Assembly (NCBI RefSeq): GCF_007994225.1
Contig: NZ_VLLL01000008.1
Coordinates: forward strand, 97,695 to 161,694
Source of the DNA: Stackebrandtia albiflava
Lineage (GTDB): Bacteria > Actinomycetota > Actinomycetes > Mycobacteriales > Micromonosporaceae
DNA length: 64,000 nt
Direction of reading: 5' to 3'
The notes below the pieces were generated by a model. That model saw only the letters and a program-made list of their open reading frames with translations, did no database searches and was not told where the DNA came from. Position numbers and translations under genes: made by a program. This document shows, piece by piece, positions 25,677-33,843 of this stretch. Position 1 is the first letter of the stretch, and each line of letters begins with the position of its first letter.

Positions 25677-26153
25677 TGAGTGTCTCCCCGATAGGGCATG
25701 CCGAACACCGCCGATCCGGCGGTGGGCTGCGGTTTCCGTGGGTGTTTCCCGTGGTCCCGCCTCGGGCGGCGGGACGTGTACCCGTCACTGTAGGCCGCGA
25801 AGCGTTGTACGACAAGTAGTCTCACCCTCACGGAGCATGATCCGGACCGATCATGGCACTCATGGTGGATGATCGGTCACCGCAGTGCCCATTGGGGATT
25901 CACGATCGGGCAGTGGGACGTCACGGACGGCGTGTGACATGGCACGCCCTGGCGGGCGACCGACGCGGTGTAGGAGCGCCGCCGGCACCGGGCCGCGCCG
26001 GCGGATGGGGGTGTCCCTCACCTTCGGCCGGTGACGGCCACGTGCGGGCACCGGGCCGCCCGCCCGGGTCTGGTGTGGACTCCGAGACGCCACGACCGAG
26101 CCGCGCACGGGACGTTCCGCCGACGCGGGTTCACGACGCACCGACCTGGACGC
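25677..26153. other. Intergenic region, 477 bp
   Basis: Lies upstream of the protease (minus) and downstream of the acetyltransferase stop. I see no convincing gene; open frames here have Arg/Pro-rich translations. It carries a palindrome-like site, ATGATC at 25837-25842 and GATCAT at 25849-25854, about 160-180 bases before the protease start, within a locally less GC-rich stretch (25,790-25,880). This stretch is the best place for the protease promoter. Confidence 0.45.
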
Positions 26154-27014
26154 TCAATCCCGGCGCAGGTCCCGGACCTCCGGCAGCGGACGGAAACCGG
26201 CGGCCCGGTAGGTCGCGACGGCGCCGGTGTTCCCGGTGCCGGTGCACACGATCGCAGTGGACGCGCCCATCTCCCGCAGTGCCGCCGCCGCGGCGACGGT
26301 GATCGCGGTGCCGTGGCCGCGGCCGCGGTGATCCCGGTGCACACCCATCGGCTCGATCAGCCCGGGCCTTCCCGGACCCGCCGACCACACCGTCACCGCC
26401 GCCACCGGCGTGTCCTCGTCGTCGTACCCGACCAGGCACCTGGCCTCGGTGTAGCGGGGCCCGGCGGCCATCGCGTGCCAACGTTCCTCGGTGAACGTCG
26501 AGCTCTCGAACGCCGCCCGCTGCACGGTGACCCGGTCGGACACCTGGCCGGGGCCGGCCACCGCGATCCGCAGCCCGGGATCGGCGACCGGCTCCGTCAG
26601 GTCGTGGCGCAGCGGTGTCCGGGACTCGTCGTCGGCCCAGCCGCCCTGCGACAGCAGTTCCCGGAGCCGCGCGTCCACCGGTACCTCGACGTACGCCTTC
26701 CCCGCCGGTAGCACGCGACCCGGCGCGGCCAGATCGGACGCGATCCGAGCCGCCAGCTCGTCGTCGCGCCGCGCCTCCGGTGCGGTCGTCAGCCGCAGCA
26801 GTGCCGGCTCGTCCAGCAGGCCCACCGCCAGGATCCGCCCGTCCCGGCTCCAGGTCCGCACCGCCGCGGCCGCCGTCTCGGGGCCGAACCGCCGGAACCA
26901 ACCCAGGTCGCCCGGGTGCAGTTGCATCGGCGTGTCGTCGTGTTGCCAGGTGGCGAGCGCCTCGGCGATCTCGGTCAACGCGTCGACTCGCGGCTCAACG
27001 CACAGGATCGTCAT
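26154..27014 (-). CDS. GNAT-family N-acetyltransferase with N-terminal extension (286 aa)
   Basis: The C-terminal half is a GNAT domain: VTVQRAAFESSTFTEERW, the CoA loop MGVHRDHRGRGHGTAI (R-x-x-G-x-G) and ATYRAAGFRPL. The N-terminal half (residues about 1-130) looks like a degenerate second GNAT repeat, as in mycothiol-synthase-like tandem proteins, but it lacks a clear CoA loop. The start chosen is the ATG giving MTILCVEPR. Substrate unknown. Confidence 0.85.
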   Translation of the reverse strand: MTILCVEPRVDALTEIAEALATWQHDDTPMQLHPGDLGWFRRFGPETAAAAVRTWSRDGRILAVGLLDEPALLRLTTAPEARRDDELAARIASDLAAPGRVLPAGKAYVEVPVDARLRELLSQGGWADDESRTPLRHDLTEPVADPGLRIAVAGPGQVSDRVTVQRAAFESSTFTEERWHAMAAGPRYTEARCLVGYDDEDTPVAAVTVWSAGPGRPGLIEPMGVHRDHRGRGHGTAITVAAAAALREMGASTAIVCTGTGNTGAVATYRAAGFRPLPEVRDLRRD

Positions 27015-27085
27015 ACCGTGGATCACACACCGCCGCACCGGGGTGCGCAACCCGTTTCCCGTCGACGCCACGGTGTGCGGGTGGT

Positions 27086-28822
27086 TCACTCCAGGCGCAG
27101 CCGCCGGGTCGTCTCCCTGACCACCTCGGCGGGGATCTTCAACACCGCCCTGTCGTACGTCAACAGGCCGTTGAGTTCGTCCTCCACATCGGTCACCTGG
27201 GTGTACACCGTCGCCGACAGGCCGTGCGGGATCGCCGGGAGGATCTGGTCGGTGTGCAGTGCCGTGAACGCCTCCGCCAACGCGTCCCGGTCGGGGTATT
27301 CGCGGTACCCGAAGCCGTCGTCACCCCACACGTGGCCGGGCGCCGCGAGGCTGTAGCCGCCGTACTCGGTCAGGCACAACACCCGGTCGTCCCGGTCGGC
27401 GGGCACCTCGAACGCGGTGATGTAGGTGTGGACGCTGCGGATGTCCCCGGCGCCCTGGTCGTGCCAGCCGCTGGCGTGGTCGACGAGCCGGGTGGGATCG
27501 AGTTCCCGTACCCGGGCGGCGACCCGGGCCGCGTCGAACTGGCCCCAGCCCTCGTTGAACGGCACCCACACCGCCAACCCGACGACGCTGTCGAGCAGCC
27601 GCACGGTCCGCTCCAGTTCGGTCATGAACTCGTCGCGGCCATCGACGTCGGCGCGTCCGAACACCGGGTGGTCGTCGTCGGCGATGTGGTCGGGCGACGG
27701 CGGGTGCGCCGCCGGGGGAGTGTACGGGCCGCCGCCGTTGACCATGTCCTGCCACACCAGCATCCCCAGCCGGTCGCAGTGGTGGTACCAGCGCAGCGGT
27801 TCGATCTTGATGTGCTTGCGCAGCATCGTGAAGCCGAGCCGTTTCATCGTCGCGATGTCGTACACCATCGCGTCGTCGGACGGCGGCGTGTACAGGCCGT
27901 CGGGCCAGTAGCCCTGGTCGAGCAGCCCGGCGTGGAAGTACGGTTCCCCGTTCAGGAGCAGCCGCGGCGTGCCGAACGCGTCGGGGCCCACTCCGAACGA
28001 CCGCATGCCCGTGTAGCTCTCGACCCGGTCGTCGGCCAGTTCCACGACCACGTCGTACAGGTGCGGGTCCTCGGGCGTCCACAACCGGGGGTCGGGGATG
28101 CGCAGCAGGGTCGGTGCCCCGGTCGGCACCGTCGAGGCGGCCACCGGCCGGCCGCCGTCGAGGACGGTGACCTCGGCGTCCCCGGCGATGTCGGCGTGCA
28201 CGGTGACCAGGACACCGGAACGGTCGAGGTCGGGGGTCAGGGTGAGCGCCGCGACGTGCTGCACCGGGACGCTCTCCAGCCACACGGTCTGCCAGATCCC
28301 CGACTGCGCCGTGTACCAGATGCCGCCGCGTTCCAGGCGTTGCTTGCCGACCGCGTGGAACCCGGTGTCTGTGACGTCGCGGACGGCCACCACGAGTTCG
28401 TTGTCGCCGTCTCGCAGTTCCTCGGTGATGTCGCAGTGGAACGGCAGGTAACCGCCGATGTGCGCGCCGACCTGGTGGCCGTTGAGGAACACCCGGCAGC
28501 TCTGGTCCACGGCACCGAAGTGCAGCAGGACCCGGCCGCCGGGGGCCTGGAACCCGGCCGGGAGTGTGACGTTCCGCCGGTACCACAGCAGGTCGTCGGG
28601 TTCCAGCCGCCTGCCGACGCCCGACAACGGGGCCTCGGGCGAGAACGGCACCAGGATCTCGCCGTCCCACTCGGCGGGTACCGGTTCACCGACCGGCCGG
28701 ATCGCGTAGTCCCAGCGGCCGTTGAGGTTCAGGTAGCTGTCCCGTCTCAGTTGCGGCCGGGGGTATTCCGGCAGCACCGATTCCGGATCCAGGTCTCGTC
28801 CCCACTCAGTCAGCAGCTCCAT
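27086..28822 (-). CDS. Glycoside hydrolase family 2 protein (578 aa)
   Basis: Beta-galactosidase/glucuronidase-type enzyme without signal peptide. Residues about 20-180 form the sugar-binding jelly roll (LNLNGRWDYAI, GIWQTVWLESV). Residues about 185-290 are an Ig-like domain. From about 295 comes the TIM barrel, with acid/base Glu in VPFNEGWGQF and candidate nucleophile Glu in CLTEYGGYSL. It is shorter than E. coli LacZ but normal for actinobacterial GH2 members of about 600 aa. The substrate is probably a beta-glycoside; the exact sugar is unknown. No transporter or regulator is adjacent. Confidence 0.92.
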   Translation of the reverse strand: MELLTEWGRDLDPESVLPEYPRPQLRRDSYLNLNGRWDYAIRPVGEPVPAEWDGEILVPFSPEAPLSGVGRRLEPDDLLWYRRNVTLPAGFQAPGGRVLLHFGAVDQSCRVFLNGHQVGAHIGGYLPFHCDITEELRDGDNELVVAVRDVTDTGFHAVGKQRLERGGIWYTAQSGIWQTVWLESVPVQHVAALTLTPDLDRSGVLVTVHADIAGDAEVTVLDGGRPVAASTVPTGAPTLLRIPDPRLWTPEDPHLYDVVVELADDRVESYTGMRSFGVGPDAFGTPRLLLNGEPYFHAGLLDQGYWPDGLYTPPSDDAMVYDIATMKRLGFTMLRKHIKIEPLRWYHHCDRLGMLVWQDMVNGGGPYTPPAAHPPSPDHIADDDHPVFGRADVDGRDEFMTELERTVRLLDSVVGLAVWVPFNEGWGQFDAARVAARVRELDPTRLVDHASGWHDQGAGDIRSVHTYITAFEVPADRDDRVLCLTEYGGYSLAAPGHVWGDDGFGYREYPDRDALAEAFTALHTDQILPAIPHGLSATVYTQVTDVEDELNGLLTYDRAVLKIPAEVVRETTRRLRLE

Positions 28823-28862
28823 GCCGGGAATCTACCCGCTGAGCCGCCCGGGAACACGGCGG

Positions 28863-29024
28863 TCACTCCGGCGAACCGGATATGCCCTTGCCGTCGCCGG
28901 TCGCGGTGTCGTCCTCCGGTGTGGGGGACGTGTCGTCGTCTCCGGCCGGTTCGGTGTCGGGTGCGCCGGAGATGCCCTTGCCCCGGGTCTCCAGGTCGTC
29001 CGGCCGGTTCGCGTCCTCGGTCAT
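28863..29024 (-). CDS. Small acidic protein with two KGISG repeats (53 aa)
   Basis: A very short gene. The start is an ATG giving MTEDANRPDD with AGGGGG about six bases upstream. The protein is highly acidic and apparently disordered. It carries the same word twice: GKGISGAP (residues about 15-22) and GKGISGSP (about 44-51, ending one residue before the C-terminus). Such an exact spaced repeat is hard to explain as chance frame. I do not recognise a function. It may be a binding peptide or processed peptide. Confidence 0.6.
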   Translation of the reverse strand: MTEDANRPDDLETRGKGISGAPDTEPAGDDDTSPTPEDDTATGDGKGISGSPE

Positions 29025-29092
29025 GTGATCGCCCCCTTCGACGTGGTGTTCACGTCCACAGTAGCGCGACGCGTCGTCGGTGGACCGGTCGT

Positions 29093-30280
29093 TCACCACC
29101 GTTCCACGATCGTGGCGTTGGCCATGCCGCCCGCCTCGCACATCAGCTGCATCCCGTAACGTCCGCCGCGTGCCGCCAGCGCGTGTACCAGGGTCGTCAT
29201 GAGGCGGGCACCGCTGGCGCCCAACGGATGCCCCAACGCGATCGCTCCACCGTGCACGTTGACCCTGACGGGGTCGGCGCCGGTCTCCCGTTGCCAGGCC
29301 AACACCACCGAGGCGAACGCCTCGTTGACCTCGAACAGGTCGATGTCGTCGATGCGCAGCCCGGCGCGGCGGAGCACCCGCGCGGTCGCGGGGATGATCG
29401 CGGTCAGCATGTACAGCGGGTCGTCCCCGGTGACCGCGAACGAGTGCAGCCGGGCGAGGGGTGTGAGCCCGAGACGGCGCGCGGTGTCGCCGTCGGTGAT
29501 GAGGACGGCGGCGGCTCCGTCGCTGAGTTGGCTGGTGTTGGCGGCGGTGACGTCCCACCGGATCTGTGGGAATCGGCGGCCCATCGCCTCGTCGTGGTAG
29601 GCCGCGGGCAGCCGACTCAGTATGTCGAGGTCGCTTCCGGTGCGGACGCCCTCGTCGTGGGCGAGTCCCGGCAGCGGTGCCGTCTCGGCGTCGAATCCCC
29701 CGGTCGCCGCCGTGTGCGCGGCCCTTTCGTGGGAGGCGAGGGCGAACTCGTCGAGCGCGGTGCGGCCCAGGTTCCAGCGCGCGTTGATGAGCTCGGCGGC
29801 GATTCCCTGCGGTACGAGGCCTTCCGGGTAGCGCCGGGCGAATCCGGTCCCGAACGGGTCATCGGTGCCGGTCAGCGCCGACCACATCGGTACGCGGCTC
29901 ATCGATTCCACGCCCGAGGCGATGACCATGTCGTACGCGCCGGAGGCGACGCCCTGGGCGGCGAAGTGGATCGCCTGCTGACCGCTGCCGCACTGCCGGT
30001 CGACGGTGGTGGCGGGAACGGTCTCGGGGAAGCCGGCGGCGAGTACGGCGCGCCGCGCGATGTTGGCGCCCTGTTCGCCGACCTGGGAGACGGCCCCGGT
30101 GATGACGTCGTCGATCTGGGAGGGGTCGACTCCGGCCCGATCGACGACTTCGCGCAGGACGTGGGCGAGCAGGTCCACCGGATGCACGTGGTGCAACGCC
30201 CCGGTGGGTCTTCCCCGGCCGATCGGCGTGCGGACGGCGGCGACGATGACGGCGTCCCGCAGCTGACTATGTGAAGGCAT
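29093..30280 (-). CDS. Acetyl-CoA C-acyltransferase / thiolase (395 aa)
   Basis: Thiolase-fold enzyme that cleaves or forms 3-ketoacyl-CoA. Active-site Cys is in VDRQCGSGQQAI (residue about 90), the His is in GGAIALGHPLGASGARL, and the second Cys is in MCEAGGMANATIV. Length is typical. No dehydrogenase or hydratase partner is adjacent, so it is not in a full beta-oxidation operon. The start ATG gives MPSHSQLRD. The start codon itself lies within the HxlR operator palindrome, so the divergent regulator should repress it. Confidence 0.93.
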   Translation of the reverse strand: MPSHSQLRDAVIVAAVRTPIGRGRPTGALHHVHPVDLLAHVLREVVDRAGVDPSQIDDVITGAVSQVGEQGANIARRAVLAAGFPETVPATTVDRQCGSGQQAIHFAAQGVASGAYDMVIASGVESMSRVPMWSALTGTDDPFGTGFARRYPEGLVPQGIAAELINARWNLGRTALDEFALASHERAAHTAATGGFDAETAPLPGLAHDEGVRTGSDLDILSRLPAAYHDEAMGRRFPQIRWDVTAANTSQLSDGAAAVLITDGDTARRLGLTPLARLHSFAVTGDDPLYMLTAIIPATARVLRRAGLRIDDIDLFEVNEAFASVVLAWQRETGADPVRVNVHGGAIALGHPLGASGARLMTTLVHALAARGGRYGMQLMCEAGGMANATIVERW

Positions 30281-30320
30281 AGTCAGACCTTAGCTGCTGA
30301 CTATCGAACTGTAAAGTCAG
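30263..30320. promoter_or_regulatory. HxlR operator with alternating half-sites over the thiolase start
   Basis: ATAGTCAG (30279-30286) and CTGACTAT (30297-30304) form a palindrome with a 10-base centre. Two further half-sites flank it: CTGACTAT at 30263-30270, inside the thiolase coding region, and AGTCAG at 30315-30320. The thiolase ATG (30278-30280) overlaps the site. This fits repression of thiolase and autoregulation of the HxlR gene. Confidence 0.75.
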
Positions 30321-30337
30321 CTGGGTAGTATGTCGCC

Positions 30338-30835
30338 ATGGTGAGACTGAGAGGACCCCTGGCCGATCGCTCACGCTGGCGTGCCGATGAATGCTCCATC
30401 GCCAAGGCCATGGACGCCATCGGGAACCGGTCCACCATGCTGATCCTCCGGGAGGCCTGGTACGGCACGACCCGCTTCGACGACTTCGCCGCCCGCGCCG
30501 GCGTCACCGACGCGGTCGCCGCAGCCCGGCTGCGGCGCCTGGTGGAGCTCGGCGTCCTCGCCAAACGCCCGTACCGGGAACCCGGCCGACGGACCCGCGA
30601 CGAATACGTGCTGACCGGCGCCGGCCGCGAACTCGTGCCCGTCCTCATCGCGTTGATGCAGTGGGGTGACCGGCACCTTCAGCGCGACGGTGGGCCGCTC
30701 GACGTCGTCGACGACGACACCGGCGAACCGGTCACCCTGGTCCCGGCCACCGCCTCCGGTGTCGTCAAGGACGTCGACGGCCTGGCGATGACGGTCAACC
30801 GGGCGTGGCGGGGCGCGGCCGATCCACCGGGGTGA
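30338..30835 (+). CDS. HxlR-family transcriptional regulator (165 aa)
   Basis: Winged-helix HxlR protein: CSIAKAMDAIGNRSTMLILREAWYG at the N-terminus with the family Cys, AAARLRRLVELGVLAKRPYREPGRRTRDEYVLT as the wing region, and LIALMQWGDRHL. The start is the ATG giving MVRLRGPLA. It is divergent from the thiolase; a multi-half-site operator lies between. The ligand is unknown, plausibly an acyl-CoA or aromatic compound handled by the thiolase. Confidence 0.93.
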   Translation: MVRLRGPLADRSRWRADECSIAKAMDAIGNRSTMLILREAWYGTTRFDDFAARAGVTDAVAAARLRRLVELGVLAKRPYREPGRRTRDEYVLTGAGRELVPVLIALMQWGDRHLQRDGGPLDVVDDDTGEPVTLVPATASGVVKDVDGLAMTVNRAWRGAADPPG

Positions 30836-30844
30836 TGCCGCCGG

Positions 30845-31426
30845 TCACCGCAGGACGAGGACGACGCCCACCCCGATGAGGAGGTCCACGACCGCGCACC
30901 ATTCGGCGTAGGACCTCGCCACCGGCGCGCCGCGGCGGAGGTGGGCGAGGTCCCAGAAGGCGTGGAGGAACCAGCCCGCCGCGATCAGGTACACGGCCGT
31001 CTCAGGCGCGGTGAACAGCCAACCGACCGCGAAGGCGCCGAACAGGGCCATTCCGGTGGCCTGGATCCGGAAGCCACGGGACCGCCAGTCGCCGTCCGCG
31101 ACGCTCCACGCCAGCACTGCCAGCGTCAGGACGCCGAACCCGATCGCGGGGGCCGACTCGTCCACGAACTGCAGCGCGACGACGACGGCGGTACTGGCGA
31201 ACAGGACCGGCCAGGTCGCCGCCGGGCGCCCGATCTTGGCCGTCAGCAGGTAGATGAACGGGAGGATCACGAGGATCTGCCCCAGCCGGGTGACCAGCGG
31301 ACCGGGTTCGGCGCCGGGGAACGGCAGGCCGAGCGCGAAAACGGCGAGCACCACCGCGGCCGGAATCGGCCACCAACGCAGGATGCGGCCGAGGCCGGTG
31401 GGCGGGGAGTGCGGATGGGTGGACAC
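30845..31426 (-). CDS. Hypothetical six-TM membrane protein (193 aa)
   Basis: I do not recognise the family. The start is a GTG giving VSTHPHSPP, with AAGGAG five bases upstream. A short His/Pro cytoplasmic head is followed by about six hydrophobic segments (for example ILRWWPIPAAVVLAVFAL and MALFGAFAVGWLF). The C-terminal part has the pattern WFLHAFWDLAHLRRGAPVARSYAEWCA, with His, Asp, Glu and Cys that could bind a ligand or metal. A CsoR-like operator lies 45 bases upstream, which suggests metal or sulfur-stress control. It converges on the HxlR gene with nine bases between stops. Confidence 0.8.
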   Translation of the reverse strand: MSTHPHSPPTGLGRILRWWPIPAAVVLAVFALGLPFPGAEPGPLVTRLGQILVILPFIYLLTAKIGRPAATWPVLFASTAVVVALQFVDESAPAIGFGVLTLAVLAWSVADGDWRSRGFRIQATGMALFGAFAVGWLFTAPETAVYLIAAGWFLHAFWDLAHLRRGAPVARSYAEWCAVVDLLIGVGVVLVLR

Positions 31427-31470
31427 GGGTGCTCCTTCGGTCGTGCGGCCGGACCATTTCAAGATACCCC

Positions 31471-31485
31471 TACCCCCTAGGGGTA
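31471..31485 (-). promoter_or_regulatory. CsoR/CstR-like operator palindrome
   Basis: TACCC (31471-31475), CCTAG, GGGTA (31481-31485) matches the TACCC-N5-GGGTA form bound by CsoR/RcnR-family repressors (copper, sulfide or formaldehyde sensors). A further TACCCC half-site precedes it at 31465. It is 45 bases upstream of the membrane-protein GTG. No CsoR gene is in the window. Confidence 0.55.
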
Positions 31486-31563
31486 CACAAGCGGCACGGG
31501 CGGGGAAACACTGCCGTACACCGGATCGGGAAACCGCGCCCACAGGCGAGAGACCGAAAGCGA

Positions 31564-31591
31564 CACATCGACATCGACCACAGTCGATGTG
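31564..31591 (+). promoter_or_regulatory. Palindromic operator and promoter region of the Cys-rich peptide gene
   Basis: CACATCGAC (31564-31572) and GTCGATGTG (31583-31591) are perfect 9-bp arms with a 10-base centre. TACGAT (31599-31604) eight bases downstream could be the -10 hexamer, so the palindrome would cover the -35 region. The peptide ATG is 61 bases after TACGAT. Confidence 0.5.
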
Positions 31592-31664
31592 CGTGCCCTA
31601 CGATGGTCACCGTCGGTCCATGGGCCGCAACGGATCCGTCCCTCAATGTGTGAAAGGAACCGTC

Positions 31665-31859
31665 ATGCGACTGTTCGAGAAGTTCGGTGACAAGATGCTG
31701 TCGAAGTTCGTGCCGGAGCGCAACGCCTCCGCCGGCTGCCCGCCGGACTGCATCCAGGAACGCCAGATGAGCGGCGGTTACTGCCGCTACCGGTCCTGCT
31801 GCTACCGCTCCAACTGCAGCTACGGATGCAGCGCGTGGAGTTCGTGGGGCTCCTGCTGA
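31665..31859 (+). CDS. Small Cys-rich peptide with leader-like N-terminus (64 aa)
   Basis: The start ATG has AAGGA seven bases upstream. Residues 1-24 (MRLFEKFGDKMLSKFVPERN then ASAG) are amphipathic and Cys-free. Residues 25-64 contain eight Cys, several Ser, Tyr and Trp, and end in Cys. The spacing includes C-x3-C, CC and C-x3-C. The sharp change looks like a leader plus core peptide, as in ribosomally made modified peptides, or a four-disulfide or metal-binding peptide. There is no classical signal peptide. No lanthipeptide, thiopeptide or lasso enzyme is adjacent. I cannot assign a function; reading frame, ribosome site and Cys pattern make the gene itself likely. Confidence 0.8.
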   Translation: MRLFEKFGDKMLSKFVPERNASAGCPPDCIQERQMSGGYCRYRSCCYRSNCSYGCSAWSSWGSC

Positions 31860-31939
31860 TCGACGCCACCGGTCGCTCGGTGACGTCGAGACGTGCCCGC
31901 GCCGCCCGACGGCGCGGGCACGTTCGCGCCCGCGAACCG

Positions 31940-32659
31940 TCAGAAACAGCCCGGGGCGGACCAGACGGAGCCGCCCGAGGCGACGTGGACACCGTCACCG
32001 TGACCGGGTCGCCCCGCCCCGAATATCTCACCGAAACCGTGGTACCCGGCACGCCGCGCCACCTCGCACGGCGAACCGGCGACGATGTCCGCCGCGTCCC
32101 CGTACAGGTGCCGGCTGTCCGGTTCGCCGCCCAGCGCGTCATTGCACGCCCGGCTGCGGAAACCACCGACGACCGTGATCGGCCGGTCGCCGAGCGCGTG
32201 ACGCAACGCCTCCAGCTTCCACATCAACCGCCGGGCGTTCTCCCTGGCGGTCGCGGTGGACACCGCGCCACCGGACCAGTCGTCGTCGCACTGATCGAAC
32301 TCGGCGTAGTCGAAGTGAACGGGCGTGTTGTCACTGTCCTGTAGCTGGTAGATCTTGTCGAAGACCGCCTCCCCCGTACCGCCGTCGTCCGGCAGGGAGT
32401 AGGCGGCACTGAAACGGAGAAGCGCGGCCCTGGTCCTCGGGCCGAACACCCCGTCGACGGCCAACACCGCTCGGTAGCCCGGGTAGCCGGCCAGGCGTAT
32501 CTGCAACTGGCGGATGTCGGCGGAAGTCATCTCGGCGAGGGTGGCCGGCCACCGGTACTCGGCGGCCTGGGCGGGGCCACCGGTCACGCCGACCACCGCG
32601 GCGGTGACCGGTAGCGTCACCGCCGCGGCCAGGAGGGTGCGTCGGGATCCTCGGAACAT
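31940..32659 (-). CDS. Secreted peptidoglycan-binding M15-type peptidase, divergent copy (239 aa)
   Basis: Twin-arginine-like signal (MFRGSRRTLLAAAVTLPVT, cleavage after AQA near residue 32). A peptidoglycan-binding domain follows (ADIRQLQIRLAGYPGYRAVLAVDGVFGPRT). Then comes a peptidase M15A-like domain with zinc ligands in SRHLYGDAADI and a final GDGVHVASGG. It should cleave D-Ala-containing cell-wall peptides outside the cell. It is the most divergent of three tandem paralogues: it has fewer Lys, more Asp/Glu, and the catalytic HSDHVH of its sisters reads HGDGVH. The Asp-to-Gly change beside the last His ligand may alter activity. Confidence 0.9.
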   Translation of the reverse strand: MFRGSRRTLLAAAVTLPVTAAVVGVTGGPAQAAEYRWPATLAEMTSADIRQLQIRLAGYPGYRAVLAVDGVFGPRTRAALLRFSAAYSLPDDGGTGEAVFDKIYQLQDSDNTPVHFDYAEFDQCDDDWSGGAVSTATARENARRLMWKLEALRHALGDRPITVVGGFRSRACNDALGGEPDSRHLYGDAADIVAGSPCEVARRAGYHGFGEIFGAGRPGHGDGVHVASGGSVWSAPGCF

Positions 32660-32852
32660 CGTTACCTCCACGGTCGTGATCGCGGAACGGATGGATAGTC
32701 GAGAGGTCGTCGAAGGACATGGCGTGGGGAAGGCCCGAGCCCCGGTCACGGCGATGTGAAGCGCGGCGCGGGCCGCGCGGTGGGCCCCGGCCGAGGCGGT
32801 CGGCCGGGGCGGGAAGGCCGCGTTCGCTATCGCGAGCGGTACGGTCGTCCGG

Positions 32853-33578
32853 TCAGAAGCAGCGGGAGGCGGACCAGGTGGTGCCGCCGGAGGCGACGTG
32901 GACGTGGTCGCTGTGTCCGGGGTAGCCGGGGCCGAGGATGTTGGCGAATCCGTGGTAGCGGGCGCGCTTCGCCATGGTGCAGAAGGAGTGGCTGCCGGTG
33001 AGGTCGGCGGCGTCACCGTACAGGTGCCGGCTGGAGGAGTGTCCTCCGACGGCGCTGTTGCAGGACTTGCTGCGGAAGCCACTGCTGATGGTGATGGGCT
33101 TGTCGCCGAGCGCGTGGCGCAGGGCTTCCAGCTTCCACATCAGACGGCGCGCGTTCTCCTTGGCGGTGGCCGCCGAGACGTTACCGCCGCCCCAGGTGCT
33201 GTTGCACTTGTTGAGCTCGCTGTACTTGAAGTGGATCGGCGTGTTGTCACTGTCCTGAAGGGCGTAGATCTTCTTGAACACCGCCGGGCCGGCGATGCCG
33301 TCGGCGTTCAGGCCGTACGCCTGCTTGAAACGTTTCACGGCCGCCGCGGTCTTGTCACCGAACTCGCCGTCGATGGCCAGTACGGCGTTGTAGCCGGGGT
33401 ATCCGGCAACCCGGATCTGGAGCTGCTTGACGTCACTGCCCGACATGCCCTTCTCAAGGGTGCGGGTCCACTTGAACTCCGCCGCGTGGGCGGTGCCGCC
33501 GGTGAGACCGACGACTGCCGCCGTCGTCGGAATCGCCACGGCGGCCGCGAGGAACGTGCGACGTGAAGTGTTCGGCAT
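32853..33578 (-). CDS. Secreted peptidoglycan-binding M15-type peptidase, copy 2 (241 aa)
   Basis: Signal MPNTSRRTFLAAAVAIPTTAA with RR and a cleavage site at AHA (near residue 33), compatible with Tat export. PG-binding domain: SDVKQLQIRVAGYPGYNAVLAIDGEFGDKT. M15 domain: FRSKSCNSAV, SRHLYGDAADL, GHSDHVHVASGG (His/Asp/His zinc site). The start is the ATG with GAGGAAAT upstream. The last 120 residues are almost identical to copy 3, while the PG-binding domains differ, so duplication or gene conversion is recent. A shared upstream box (33688-33705) suggests coordinate control. Confidence 0.92.
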   Translation of the reverse strand: MPNTSRRTFLAAAVAIPTTAAVVGLTGGTAHAAEFKWTRTLEKGMSGSDVKQLQIRVAGYPGYNAVLAIDGEFGDKTAAAVKRFKQAYGLNADGIAGPAVFKKIYALQDSDNTPIHFKYSELNKCNSTWGGGNVSAATAKENARRLMWKLEALRHALGDKPITISSGFRSKSCNSAVGGHSSSRHLYGDAADLTGSHSFCTMAKRARYHGFANILGPGYPGHSDHVHVASGGTTWSASRCF

Positions 33579-33687
33579 CTGGATTTCCTCCAATGTGAAG
33601 TGAATCGCCTACGGGGCACGCGATTCGGCATCAGAATGCCGGGGCTCTACTGTGTCGTCAATCCGGTCCGGAGCCGGAATCGGCGTT

Positions 33688-33705
33688 CGTAAGATTGCCG
33701 TAAGA
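33688..33705 (-). promoter_or_regulatory. Conserved upstream box of M15 copy 2
   Basis: On the minus strand this reads TCTTACGGCAATCTTACG. The same word with three changes lies at 34675-34692 upstream of copy 3, at nearly the same distance from the start (110 and 106 bases). A GCCGATTC word follows in both. This is a shared promoter or operator kept after the duplication. Copy 1 lacks it. Confidence 0.55.
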
Positions 33706-33843
33706 AATAGGGATATCCCCACATCGCCGCTTGTAGGCTCCATGATGGAGTCACGCCTGCGTCGCGCGCTTCTCCTCCTCGCAGAACGAACCGGAGCCGC
33801 CCCCGGGTGCCGAGATGACATCCTCGGCACCCGGGTTCTCGGG

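Noticed and set aside
26615-30274. A 1219-codon open frame on the plus strand
   Set aside because: Antisense to the GH2 hydrolase, the small acidic gene and the thiolase; its translation is His/Arg/Gly-rich with no family features.
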